A DNA stretch of 21,402 nt from Candidatus Magasanikiibacteriota bacterium. GTDB taxonomy: Bacteria > Patescibacteriota > Patescibacteriia > Magasanikbacterales > UBA922. Under the pieces are notes generated by a model, which had not been told where the DNA came from, ran no database searches, and worked only from the letters and a program-made list of their open reading frames with translations. Below are positions 1-7,578 of this stretch, one piece after another. Location: NCBI GenBank assembly GCA_023246555.1, contig JAHFIC010000007.1, forward strand, positions 1-21,402, written 5' to 3'. The number at the start of each line of letters is the position of its first letter. The stretch's first letter is position 1. The position numbers and the translations under genes were made by a program.

Positions 1-1
1 A

Positions 2-1561
2 TTGAAATATGAATATGTGATCCGCGTTGAGGGTGCAGTCGTCGCGCGGGAAGCCAAGACCGTCAATCAAGAACTTTCAACCGGGCAGATCGAAATTCAG
101 GCCGAAACGCTCGAAATTTTGAGCAAATCAAATGTTCTCCCATTTGAAATTTTTGACGCGCGAAAAGAAGCCGAGGAAGAGGAGCTGCGGCTCAAATATC
201 GTTTTCTCGAATTGCGCCGTGAAAAATTAAAAAATAATATCTTGTTTCGCGCACGGATGGTCGCTCATGTTCGGGCCTATATGGAGGCGCGCGGATTCGT
301 GGATATTGCGACGCCAATTTTGACGGTGTCGTCACCGGAAGGCGCGCGTGACTTTCTTGTGCCATCGCGCCTGCACCCGGGGAAGTTTTATGCCCTGCCG
401 CAGGCGCCGCAAATGTATAAACAGCTTCTTATGGTGGCAGGCTTTGATCGTTATTACCAAATCGCGCCTTGTCTTCGTGATGAGGATCCACGGGCCGATC
501 GGAGTCCAGGTGAGTTTTATCAGATCGATACGGAGACGAGTTTTTTAACCCAAGATGAATTTTTTGTCCTCATGGAGCCGTTGTTTGTGGAGCTCACAGA
601 AATGGTTGCGGGTAAAAAAGTCTGGAAAAAACCATTTCCACGCATTCCGTATCGAGAAATTATGGAGACCTATGGATCAGATCGTCCCGACCTTCGCTAT
701 GATCTGCCGATTCACAATATCACCGGTTGGGCCAAAAAGACTGATTGTACCATATTTACTGAGGCAGAATTTACTCGTGCTTTGGTCGTGCCGGGTGGAG
801 CGGAATTCAGCCGTAAAGACATCGATGGAGAGTTTACCGAGATTGCGAAACGCGCCAAAGCAAAGGGGTTGGCCTGGATGAAATACACGGGCGCCGCATT
901 TGATGGCGGTATCGTAAAATTTTTTTCCAAGGAACAGCTGGGTGGGTTGCGAGAGATTTTGCATCCCGCGGACGGGAGCATTGTATTTTTTTCTGCGGAT
1001 ACCTGGGAGATTTCCTGCAGAGCACTCGGCGCAGTGCGTTCTTTTGCCGGAGAAAAGTTGATGCTTGCCGATCCAGACGTGATCGCGTGGGCATGGGTGG
1101 TTGATTTTCCATTCTATGAATGGAATGAGAATAAGGTTGATTTTGGCCACAATCCGTTTTCTATGCCGCAAGGCGGACTTGATGCATTGACCACAAAGGA
1201 CCCGCTAGATATTCTTGCCTACCAATATGATATTATTGCAAACGGCTTGGAGCTATCGAGCGGCGCGGTTCGGAATTATGATCCAGAAATTATGTACAAA
1301 GCATTCGGGATCGCGGGGTATTCCAAAGAAGATGTTGATAAAAAATTTGGTCACATGATCGATTCCTTCAGTTTCGGCGCGCCACCAACGTGCGGTTTCG
1401 CGCCAGGCATTGAGCGCCTTGCCATGCTTCTTTTGGGAGAACCGAACATCCGATCCGTTGTGCCCTTCCCGAAAAATCAAAAAGCCGAAGAACCGATGGT
1501 CGGTAGCCCGAGCGAGGTTGACCAGAAACAATTGAAGGATTTGCATATTTCAATTATCTAA
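2..1561 (+). CDS. aspS: Aspartyl-tRNA synthetase, 5'-truncated by window edge
   Basis: This class IIb synthetase charges tRNA-Asp with aspartate in the cytoplasm. The visible 519 residues begin near the end of the N-terminal OB-fold anticodon-binding domain, so roughly 70-80 codons lie upstream of the window and the TTG at position 2 is not the true start. The class II core begins near residue 65. Motif 2 lies around 158-175 and reads LRDEDPRADRSPGEFYQID. The extra G before EFYQID is absent from the E. coli enzyme and, from memory, is common in Parcubacteria-type AspRS. A GAD insertion domain occupies about 240-370, and motif 3 (GFAPGIERLAMLLLG) is at 465-479. The residues that separate discriminating from tRNA-Asn-mischarging forms lie in the missing N-terminus, so that question stays open. 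The next gene starts 5 bases after the stop. Confidence 0.96.
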   Translation: MKYEYVIRVEGAVVAREAKTVNQELSTGQIEIQAETLEILSKSNVLPFEIFDARKEAEEEELRLKYRFLELRREKLKNNILFRARMVAHVRAYMEARGFVDIATPILTVSSPEGARDFLVPSRLHPGKFYALPQAPQMYKQLLMVAGFDRYYQIAPCLRDEDPRADRSPGEFYQIDTETSFLTQDEFFVLMEPLFVELTEMVAGKKVWKKPFPRIPYREIMETYGSDRPDLRYDLPIHNITGWAKKTDCTIFTEAEFTRALVVPGGAEFSRKDIDGEFTEIAKRAKAKGLAWMKYTGAAFDGGIVKFFSKEQLGGLREILHPADGSIVFFSADTWEISCRALGAVRSFAGEKLMLADPDVIAWAWVVDFPFYEWNENKVDFGHNPFSMPQGGLDALTTKDPLDILAYQYDIIANGLELSSGAVRNYDPEIMYKAFGIAGYSKEDVDKKFGHMIDSFSFGAPPTCGFAPGIERLAMLLLGEPNIRSVVPFPKNQKAEEPMVGSPSEVDQKQLKDLHISII

Positions 1562-1566
1562 AGCGT

Positions 1567-3270
1567 ATGGATTCGTTGTTTCCATACAGCGACGTTCAAT
1601 ATTTCGTTGCTGCGAAGTTGTGTTTTTTTTTATTTATCGAGCTTGCGCTCATTGGGATCTACCGTCATTGGAAATTGACTTATTTTCTTGTTATCGGGGG
1701 TGTTCTGTCTGCCGTAGCCTATTTCTTTTTTGTCCGCCATCTTGGGCTCATGTTTTGGGGCTTGCAGGGAGATGAAATTACTATCGCGGCCATGTATGAA
1801 ATGTTTGCCCACGGCAGTCTGTGGTCTGATTTTGCCTACCCATCCCTTCCGCCATTTTATCCGCCGCTTTTTTTTCAAGTATTTGGTTTACTCAGCCGTT
1901 TTTTTGACTGGCATGGCGTACAGATAGCCAAAGTCGCCGCGTTCACCACGATTGCCACGTATCCAACCGCGTTCTATTGGCTTCAAGCGCATTTTTGGAA
2001 AAAAGAACAGCTGAAAGCAGACATACCAGGAATGGTTGCGTGGTTTTTTTCTGCCATACTGCTTTTTGTGTTCACCGATTGGGATGCCACGATTTTGAAA
2101 CCCTATGAGCTGGTTAGCGCGTCGCTCACGATTCTTTGGACCATTTTTCTTTTGTATCGGCTTTGGCATCAGAAGTTTGGCGGGCGGGATATTTTTATAT
2201 TTGCCGTGACGGGCGGAATTCTTTTCATGTTTTTTTATTTTTGGTTTTGTCTTGCGGCAATTGCCATCGCACTCTTTCATCTTTTTTATCAGCGCGTGCC
2301 GGGGCGGCATTATGCGATCCTGGCCGCTGTCGGATGTGGCATGCTTCTTGTCGCCGTGCCATTTTGGTTTCCGCTTGCGCAAAGTTACGCGCGGGCTGGA
2401 TCGGAAAATTGGCAGTTTGGATTTTTGTCTTTGTCGTCTATTGCCACCCATGGACCTGCGTTGGTGTTTAGTGTTCGTGGACTCCTTATGCTTTTTGCGC
2501 TGGCCACGCTTTTGGTATATCGAAATATTTTTTATGTGAGGGTACTGCTTAGTTTCTTTGTGTCATCGTACGTCTGGCAGGTGATGGGTATGGTCACTAT
2601 TCTATTGTTTGCAACACCGATTCAGGAAGTCAAAGGATTTTCATTTTTTCAGCATGCGATCCTTGCGCTTGCCGGAGCATATGGGATCGAACGACTTTGG
2701 GGCTTCCTAACCTCTCGATACCCGAGTGCGCGATGGGTACCGGCAATACCGATCGGCGTGACGCTTCTTTTTGCGACGCAACTCTTTTTTGGGTTTTTTG
2801 TGGACGATCCGGTGGCACAGCGGACACGACTCATTGCTCGTTCGCCGCGAGCGGGTGTCTTGCCACTCGTGGATGTTCTTCGAGCGCGTGATGAGCATGT
2901 CTTGACCTTGCACTCGGGAATTACCGAGCTCTACGCCTTTATGCCAGTGAATACCTTTGTATATTACAACATGCATAATTCTCATCCGGCGGCGCATTTC
3001 TCAGAACGTCTTGCTTTGGTCGAGGCTCTGGCCAGTGCCAAAGATTCGGCTGAGTTTTTTCATCTCACCGTGGAGAATCCATTTGGATCGATTGGAAGAT
3101 TCATTTTTTTTAACACGAGTGGAGACACATATCCACTGTACTTTCATGTTGACAATTTCCCCAATCAATCGAAAGAATACGTCGTTCGTATTCCAAAACG
3201 ATTGTTGAATTCCGCATGGTTTGAACGCGTGTACGAGTCAGATCAATTTGTGGTATTTGAACCACAATAA
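1567..3270 (+). CDS. Polytopic membrane glycosyltransferase, AftA-like (GT-C)
   Basis: This 567-residue integral membrane protein has about ten or more hydrophobic segments between residues 10 and 430, followed by a soluble, presumably extracytoplasmic C-terminal part (about 430-567). The first external loop has an acidic GDE (about residues 70-72), as expected for a GT-C polyprenyl-phosphate-sugar transferase. It is followed by LPPFYPPLFFQVFGLLSR near 100, which resembles the N-terminal domain of actinobacterial galactan arabinofuranosyltransferase AftA (DLPxFYPPxxFW). The likely role is transfer of a sugar from a lipid carrier to an envelope glycan; donor and acceptor are unknown. It follows aspS by 5 bases and ends just before scpA, so it probably shares their transcript. 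Family assignment rests on motif memory. A member of another GT39/GT83-like family is possible. Confidence 0.7.
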   Translation: MDSLFPYSDVQYFVAAKLCFFLFIELALIGIYRHWKLTYFLVIGGVLSAVAYFFFVRHLGLMFWGLQGDEITIAAMYEMFAHGSLWSDFAYPSLPPFYPPLFFQVFGLLSRFFDWHGVQIAKVAAFTTIATYPTAFYWLQAHFWKKEQLKADIPGMVAWFFSAILLFVFTDWDATILKPYELVSASLTILWTIFLLYRLWHQKFGGRDIFIFAVTGGILFMFFYFWFCLAAIAIALFHLFYQRVPGRHYAILAAVGCGMLLVAVPFWFPLAQSYARAGSENWQFGFLSLSSIATHGPALVFSVRGLLMLFALATLLVYRNIFYVRVLLSFFVSSYVWQVMGMVTILLFATPIQEVKGFSFFQHAILALAGAYGIERLWGFLTSRYPSARWVPAIPIGVTLLFATQLFFGFFVDDPVAQRTRLIARSPRAGVLPLVDVLRARDEHVLTLHSGITELYAFMPVNTFVYYNMHNSHPAAHFSERLALVEALASAKDSAEFFHLTVENPFGSIGRFIFFNTSGDTYPLYFHVDNFPNQSKEYVVRIPKRLLNSAWFERVYESDQFVVFEPQ

Positions 3271-3283
3271 TTTTGGGCATGGT

Positions 3284-3982
3284 ATGGCGAGCCAGACAAA
3301 TCTTACCTTGGAACAATTTACTGGGCCATTAGATTTGCTCTTGTCTCTTCTTAATGAAGAGAAGCTCAATATCAGCGATATTTCCCTTTCCCATGTTACC
3401 GAGCAATTCATGGCGCACCTCACGACGATTGAAGAGCGTCGAGCAGAAGAACTTGCGGATTTTTTAGTTATTGCGGCGCGGCTGTTGCTCATGAAATCTC
3501 GTTTGCTTCTGCCCCAATTCGGGCTTGAAGAGGAAGAAGGACCGAGGCTGGAGGACCAATTGCGTTTGTATAAGACATTTTTGGATGCGAGCAAAAAATT
3601 GAATCGGTTATGGTTGAGAGACACACGGGCGGTTTTCCGGATTGAACCGCCGCGCATGCCCGATATTTTTTCTCCGCCAACGAACGCTACCCTTTCCACG
3701 CTTCATGAAGGGATGCTACAATTGATAACGCGTCTCACGCCGCCGAAGCCATTGCCGGAAACGCGCATTGATGCGGCGATTTCTATGAAAGAGAAGCTCG
3801 AGCATATTCGGTCATTTCTTTCTCGAGTCAAGGAGGCAAGTTTTCATTCCTTTCTCAAGGAGGCAAGGAATCGTACCGAAATTATCGTAAGCTTTTTGGC
3901 GCTGCTTGAACTGGTCAAGGAGCAGGTGGTGTCGCTGAAGCAGGAAGAAGGAAATGGAGATATTATTATTACAAGGGTATAG
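3284..3982 (+). CDS. scpA: Segregation and condensation protein A (kleisin)
   Basis: ScpA is the kleisin that bridges the SMC heads and, with ScpB, forms the bacterial condensin. The protein has 232 residues from the chosen ATG. The diagnostic N-terminal signature LEQFTGPLDLLLSLLNEEKLNISDIS is split here as LEQFTGPLDLLL plus LNISDIS and starts about 8 residues in. It is followed by VTEQFMAHL and a helical bundle ending RLLLMKSRLLLP, all typical of the family. The frame is open from 3221 inside the preceding gene, but those extra 21 residues do not resemble ScpA, so ATG 3284 is preferred despite only a weak GGG upstream. The C-terminal winged helix is at about 190-232. Positions 3828-3840 and 3855-3867 repeat TCAAGGAGGCAAG. 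scpB follows after 8 bases. Confidence 0.95.
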   Translation: MASQTNLTLEQFTGPLDLLLSLLNEEKLNISDISLSHVTEQFMAHLTTIEERRAEELADFLVIAARLLLMKSRLLLPQFGLEEEEGPRLEDQLRLYKTFLDASKKLNRLWLRDTRAVFRIEPPRMPDIFSPPTNATLSTLHEGMLQLITRLTPPKPLPETRIDAAISMKEKLEHIRSFLSRVKEASFHSFLKEARNRTEIIVSFLALLELVKEQVVSLKQEEGNGDIIITRV

Positions 3983-3990
3983 GGAATGCT

Positions 3991-4536
3991 ATGGATATCA
4001 AAACAAAAATCGAGTCGATCCTCTTTGTTGCGTCAAAACCGCTCTCTGTTCGCGTGATTGCTGCCGCGCTTGGTGCGTTGCCCGACGATGTGGCAAACGC
4101 GCTCGAAGACATGAAGGCGGAATATAACCACGAGGCATCGGGTGTTCATATTCTCTCGCGCGGTGATGAGGTGCAGATGGCGACAAATCCAGCGAATGAT
4201 GATGCGGTTCAAGGATTCGTGAAACAGGAAGCGGTCGGAGAGTTGACGAAGGCCCAGCTCGAGACGTTAACCGTCGTTGCCTATCGCGGCCCGGTGACGC
4301 GGCCGGAATTGGAACAAATCAGAGGCGTGAATTGCGCGCTGATTTTAAGGCATCTTCTTGTCCGCGGGTTGATTGAGGAAGAGGAGGCGGGGGTGGAAAT
4401 ACTTTCCACCTTTGTGCTTTCGTTCGATGCCCTTCGATATTTGGGCATTCATGATGTGAGCGAACTTCCAGACTACGCGGAATTACACAAACACGAGCAC
4501 ATCAAGCAGGCGCTAGAAGAGGTAACAAGAGAATAG
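3991..4536 (+). CDS. scpB: Segregation and condensation protein B
   Basis: ScpB is the dimeric winged-helix partner of ScpA in the Smc-ScpAB complex. The protein has 181 residues. The N-terminal KIESILFVASKPLSV matches the first winged helix. The hallmark ELTKAQLETLTVVAYRGPV, then TRPELEQIRGVN, is at about 83-113, followed by the LRHLLVRGLIEEEE turn. The usual GRP.LY.TT stretch before the last strand is shortened to AGVEILSTFVLSF, a divergence from textbook ScpB but still recognisable. The DALRYLGIHDVSELPDYAEL tail is canonical. The AGGG/AGGGA just upstream (3974-3985) may serve as ribosome binding site. Its place directly after scpA supports the call. Confidence 0.95.
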   Translation: MDIKTKIESILFVASKPLSVRVIAAALGALPDDVANALEDMKAEYNHEASGVHILSRGDEVQMATNPANDDAVQGFVKQEAVGELTKAQLETLTVVAYRGPVTRPELEQIRGVNCALILRHLLVRGLIEEEEAGVEILSTFVLSFDALRYLGIHDVSELPDYAELHKHEHIKQALEEVTRE

Positions 4537-4544
4537 CTCAATTT

Positions 4545-5552
4545 GTGTTTGATAACCTTTTCATACCATCACAGCCGTCTTTGCATCGGCGCTGGCGATT
4601 GCCAATATTTTTCGTTGGTTTTCTTTTGGGCGGGATTGGTATTTTTTTCACATCGCGATCAACATCTCCGGAATTTGGTCAGATTCGCGGCCTTCTTGAT
4701 TCAGTTCGCGGTGGTGATGTCGCTGTGCCCCACGAGTCTGCTCCAGTGCACCGTCCGCCACCTGTACCGATACTCCATGCATCGTCTACGCCTGCTCCGA
4801 TTTTTACCGCGGCAAGCGTTCTGGTGAAGGATCGTGTTTCTGGCGCCGTGCTTTTTTCAAAAGATCCGTATGCGCCACGGTCGATGGCAAGTATTACAAA
4901 ACTCATGAGTGCAATTATTCTTTTTGATGTTGGACCATTACCTATGACTGCAACTGCTACGGTAGTATCTGACACCGTTATTGATACGCATATGTACGCA
5001 GGGGATACGTACACGATCGCGGATCTTTGGCGCTCTGCGCTTGTTGGTTCCTCAAACAAGGCGATATTGACGCTGGTGGACACTTTGGGGTGGTCGCGGG
5101 ATTTGTTTGTCAATCGTATGAATGAAAAAGCAATAGAATTGGGAATGACGAGCACAGTATTTTTTGATCCAACCGGACTTGATGAGCGGAATGTTTCAAC
5201 CGCGTCAGATATTGCCATTCTTCTCAAAGAAGCGCTCGGGAAGCAATTGATCAATGAAACGGTGCTGCTCCCGGAATATACATTGTACGCAGAGGAGCGT
5301 GGAGTGACGCATCAATTTTGGAACACCAATTGGCTTCTTCTCCAATGGATTCCGCACACGTTTGCTGCCGTGCGCGGAGGAAAGACGGGGTATATTCCTT
5401 CCTCTGGATATAATTTTACGGTTGAAGTATCAAATACATCCGGCCAGACGCTTGATGTCGTGGTTCTGGGCGCAGACACGCATGAGGCCCGTTTTACTGA
5501 GGCGCGTGATGCGGCGGAATGGGTATTTGCAAATTTTGGTTGGCCTTTGTAA
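4545..5552 (+). CDS. D-alanyl-D-alanine carboxypeptidase, peptidase S11 (PBP5/DacA type)
   Basis: This penicillin-binding protein trims the terminal D-Ala from peptidoglycan stem peptides outside the cytoplasmic membrane. Of 335 residues, 18-36 form an N-terminal membrane anchor, followed by a Pro-rich linker (60-85) and the catalytic domain. All three serine-acyltransferase motifs are present: SxxK as SITK at 116-119, SxN as SSN at 169-171, and KTG at 280-282 within RGGKTGYIPSSGYN. FDPTGLDERN (207-216) is also typical of S11. The C-terminal domain of DacA is absent; the protein ends right after the catalytic fold. The start is a GTG with only a distant AGAGG upstream, so a nearby alternative start is possible. 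It follows scpB by 8 bases and is the last backbone gene before the foreign island. Confidence 0.93.
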   Translation: MFDNLFIPSQPSLHRRWRLPIFFVGFLLGGIGIFFTSRSTSPEFGQIRGLLDSVRGGDVAVPHESAPVHRPPPVPILHASSTPAPIFTAASVLVKDRVSGAVLFSKDPYAPRSMASITKLMSAIILFDVGPLPMTATATVVSDTVIDTHMYAGDTYTIADLWRSALVGSSNKAILTLVDTLGWSRDLFVNRMNEKAIELGMTSTVFFDPTGLDERNVSTASDIAILLKEALGKQLINETVLLPEYTLYAEERGVTHQFWNTNWLLLQWIPHTFAAVRGGKTGYIPSSGYNFTVEVSNTSGQTLDVVVLGADTHEARFTEARDAAEWVFANFGWPL

Positions 5553-5839
5553 AAAAATTAAGGACACCCGTGCCTAGAACGGTTGGCAGATTGATTCAGC
5601 TTTTGGTATTAGTGGACCGAGAGCGACATAGTTCGAACCTTCGTAGAGCAGGGAAACGACCTTCTCGACGGCGTCGACATGACCGAAATCGATGAAATAA
5701 TGTCGCAAACGGCTACGTATCTGGCAATGCCAGATGCCTCAGGCGAGGGATATCGGGCATCAATTGATATACCGAAGTTTACTTGATTTTTGTGGTCTCG
5801 TCAACGTCGTCTACTGTCCATATGGACAGTAGACTGGAT
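5553..5839. other. Left flank of the foreign island, gene-poor
   Basis: No complete gene is recognised in these 287 bases between the D,D-carboxypeptidase stop and the end of the leftward SAVED relic. A + strand frame is open from 5613 to 5786, and its only ATG-initiated reading is 35 codons (5679-5786, product starting MTEIDEIMSQTATYLAMPDA). It may be the 3' end of a decayed gene, as no good start precedes it. Base composition becomes GC-rich from about 5577, so the island boundary probably lies between 5553 and 5577. Confidence 0.4.
5809..5834. repeat. Perfect 26-bp palindrome between convergent frames
   Basis: GTCTACTGTCCAT (5809-5821) is followed with no spacer by its exact reverse complement (5822-5834). 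It sits 5 bases before the stop of the leftward SAVED relic (5840) and 22 bases after the stop of the short rightward open frame (5786). It could act as a bidirectional terminator hairpin, but neither strand has a T-tract after it, so a protein-binding or recombination site is equally possible. Confidence 0.75.
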
Positions 5840-6891
5840 TCATCCACTCGCTGGGCGGACCGCCGCGTCGTCTATTCGACCAGCTGAAGCGGCGGCCAGA
5901 TCGATCCCCCAGTCGTAGGTTCCGCGTCGGAAGTTCCACGCAAGGACTGGCGGATGGATATTGGCGGAGATTTGCTGTCCCAAATGGAATCCAAGCGATA
6001 CCGGACCGGCGTACAGCAAATGAATGCGCTTGCAGTCGGGAGCGAAACGGGTGATGGCGTCGTCCTTTGTCCTGTCGGCGAGATCCGAGATCCCGCGAAT
6101 CTCGATGAATCCTGGCGGCGGATCGCTCGCCTGAGCAGCCCGCGCCACACCCGCACCCTCCATCGCGATCGCGATAATTTTGGGATGCTCCTTTAGAAGA
6201 AGGTCGACGGAAGCCTGGTCCGCGAGCACCTTTTCTCCAGATGCGATCACCCCGAAATGAGCTTCTGGAATCTTCGACGTCCCGGCTTCGTCCGGGCGAT
6301 CAACGCCAATCTTATCCTTCCACTCGCTCTTCTCATACGCACGAGCTCGATCAAAAAGAAGACGGTTGGTGTTAAATTGCTGCGGTCGCCGCTCTTCTCC
6401 CGTGGCGGTCCGTTTCCCGAGCTCGTAATAGTATACGCAGTCCGCGACGACGACAGCGACGTCCATCGGCACGCCGCTGGCAAAGAAACTCGATGGTCTG
6501 GTGCTCGCCCTGGAGACACCTTCAAACATCCGCGGCAGCGGGCGTGTGGGCGAAATTTCCGCGCGAATCACCGCCGCCTTCTCGAAGGCGATGACCAGGA
6601 CCGCGGAGTCGTCGTATGGGCTGCTCATCATTGACGAGGGCGACGATCTCGCAACCAGCAGAGCCCAAATGCAAGCGCACCACGAGGATCGTGCTGGTTT
6701 GAACGTGCTCATCAAGCAGATCGACCTCTTCCTCATCCGCCTCCTCGAGATCAGCTTCGGCGCGAAGCTCGAGAAGCGTCACGAGGTACTCCTCGTGCGC
6801 GGTTGCCGACAAGACGGCGGCACGCGCTGCGTCGCACGCTTTCACGTCGGCAACGGTTGTCGGCGACCTCCGAGAAATCGGAACCTGTCAT
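5840..6891 (-). pseudogene. Decayed nucleoside phosphorylase-like / SAVED fusion (CBASS-type effector relic)
   Basis: The long open frame (5840-6736) encodes the end of a PNP/UDP-phosphorylase or MTA/SAH-nucleosidase-like domain: VADCVYYYELGK near residue 98, GVIASGEKVLAD at 162, AMEGAGVARAAQ at 191 with the family Glu, and IRGISDLADRTKDD at 213. It then passes directly into the C-terminal signature of a SAVED domain (IHLLYAGPVSLGFHLGQQI at 238, YDWGIDL at 274). SAVED senses cyclic oligonucleotides in CBASS, and phosphorylase-like effectors fused to SAVED are known. The SAVED part is only about 55 residues instead of 150-200, implying an internal deletion. Upstream coding continues in another frame (6522-6887, containing ATAHEEYLVTLLELR), with the break near 6618-6640; ATG at 6891 is one possible original start. 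The central FVGxAGG-like stretch is also garbled. A dead gene is therefore inferred. The N-terminal frame assignment is the least certain part. Confidence 0.62.
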
Positions 6892-6930
6892 CCTGGGGCC
6901 AGCGGCCTGGAGATCGCGACAGGACCCTCA

Positions 6931-6959
6931 AGGTTAGCGGCTCAAATGTCTCTTGTCAA
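6931..6959 (-). promoter_or_regulatory. Possible leftward promoter for the SAVED relic
   Basis: Reading the minus strand, TTGACA (6959-6954) is followed after 17 bases by TAACCT (6936-6931). The -35 is consensus and the -10 is poor. The -35 lies in a near-palindrome, CTCTTG-T-CAAGAG (6952-6964). Its location about 40 bases before the earliest possible start of the relic fits, but the weak -10 keeps confidence low. Confidence 0.35.
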
Positions 6960-6992
6960 GAGCACCCGAACAACCGCTCAACCCAGCGAATT

Positions 6993-7021
6993 TTGACAAG
7001 AATTCTAACTTGTGCTATAAT
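6993..7021 (+). promoter_or_regulatory. Consensus extended -10 sigma-70-type promoter
   Basis: TTGACA (6993-6998), a 17-base spacer and TATAAT (7016-7021) match both consensus hexamers exactly, and TGC directly before the -10 adds the extended -10 element. ACAAG (6996-7000) and CTTGT (7009-7013) form a dyad inside the promoter that could be a repressor site. Transcription should start near 7028 and run through the leader to the small genes at 7153 and 7309. Confidence 0.85.
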
Positions 7022-7033
7022 ACACCGTTCATG

Positions 7034-7151
7034 GTTCGAGGTTTGAAGCCTCGAACGTGACTCACACCAACCCGGGCGGCAGACTGAGCGTCTGCCATCC
7101 GAGAAGGGTGGTAGGTGCAGGTCATGCCTCCGCAAACATGGAGGAATGCAC
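7034..7151 (+). promoter_or_regulatory. Structured 5' leader with three hairpins, the last hiding the ribosome binding site
   Basis: Three inverted repeats follow the promoter. Hairpin 1 is GTTCGAGG (7034-7041) with CCTCGAAC (7049-7056). Hairpin 2 is GGCAGAC (7078-7084) with GTCTGCC (7090-7096). Hairpin 3 has an outer stem GTGCA (7115-7119) with TGCAC (7147-7151) and an inner stem CCTCC (7127-7131) with GGAGG (7140-7144). GGAGG is the Shine-Dalgarno sequence of the ATG at 7153, so hairpin 3 would block initiation unless it is opened. This is a candidate cis-regulatory RNA of no class I recognise. Folding energy was not computed. Confidence 0.5.
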
Positions 7152-7152
7152 G

Positions 7153-7281
7153 ATGTCGCATCATGACAAGAGCGAGGACCTGCGGATCCTGCGAGAGCAG
7201 CGCTTGCAGGCTGACCGCGACGTTTCGCGGCTGTTCTCCGCGCAGCTCGCGGAGCTGGAGACGAACGCAGAAAAGGAGTAG
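7153..7281 (+). CDS. Small hypothetical protein, 42 aa
   Basis: The family is not recognised. ATG 7153 is chosen because GGAGG (7140-7144) lies 8 bases upstream; the frame is open further upstream from a GTG at 7057, but that part overlaps the structured leader. The 42-residue product (MSHHDKSEDLRILREQRLQA...) is highly charged and probably one long alpha helix, with no membrane segment or metal motif. It is the first gene after a consensus promoter and precedes another small gene with a good ribosome binding site, so the two look like a short operon. The size and helix would suit an antitoxin-, regulator- or adaptor-like protein, but nothing in the sequence decides this. Confidence 0.55.
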   Translation: MSHHDKSEDLRILREQRLQADRDVSRLFSAQLAELETNAEKE

Positions 7282-7308
7282 AACCCCTCACGCTGGAGGA
7301 CGTGACGA

Positions 7309-7578
7309 ATGGACACCCCTGACGACTATCGCTGGGGCATCGAGCTCTCGACAAACCATCGGGAGCTTTTTCATTTGGACGCTGCGATCGCCGCGCAGAA
7401 GCGCAAGCGGACGGCTCGAGACCTGCCGCGTCACGGTTCCATCTGGTACGTGCTCCCGCCGGAGAACAACGTTGGGCCGTGGACATGGACCCTGAGAACG
7501 GACACTGTCTGGCTCCAGCATCCGACGTTCGCTATTTTCGCGCAGCCAAGGACAGGTCAAAAACTCACCCCGCGTTAG
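7309..7578 (+). CDS. Small hypothetical protein, 89 aa
   Basis: The family is not recognised. ATG 7309 has GGAGG at 7295-7299 with 9 bases of spacing, a strong ribosome binding site in a window where most genes lack one. It starts 27 bases after the stop of the 42-aa gene, so co-transcription from the promoter at 6993-7021 is likely. The product begins MDTPDDYRWGIELSTNHREL, has a basic middle (QKRKRTARDLPRHG) and an aromatic C-terminal half (SIWYVLPP, WTWTLRTDTVWLQHP) that may form beta strands. No signal peptide or membrane helix is seen. Base composition is GC-rich like the rest of the island. A real small gene is favoured over chance, but its role is unknown. Confidence 0.5.
   Translation: MDTPDDYRWGIELSTNHRELFHLDAAIAAQKRKRTARDLPRHGSIWYVLPPENNVGPWTWTLRTDTVWLQHPTFAIFAQPRTGQKLTPR

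Noticed and set aside
677..1171. 164-codon minus-strand frame opposite aspS
   Set aside because: It is a shadow of the strongly conserved AspRS frame and has no family motif.
1888..2451. 187-codon minus frame opposite the membrane glycosyltransferase
   Set aside because: The Lys/Arg-rich product is the complement of hydrophobic codons, a typical antisense artefact.
3221..3283. Extended N-terminus of ScpA from 3221
   Set aside because: The 21 extra residues overlap the previous gene and do not resemble the family, whose conserved block begins just after ATG 3284.
3828..3867. Mobile or regulatory repeat in scpA (TCAAGGAGGCAAG twice)
   Set aside because: It lies inside conserved coding sequence and is explained by repeated codons for a KEA-type helix; the internal AGGAGG is not followed by a suitable start.
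5679..5786. Independent 35-aa gene
   Set aside because: There is no ribosome binding site and the frame is open upstream without a start; it is more likely the end of a decayed gene or chance.
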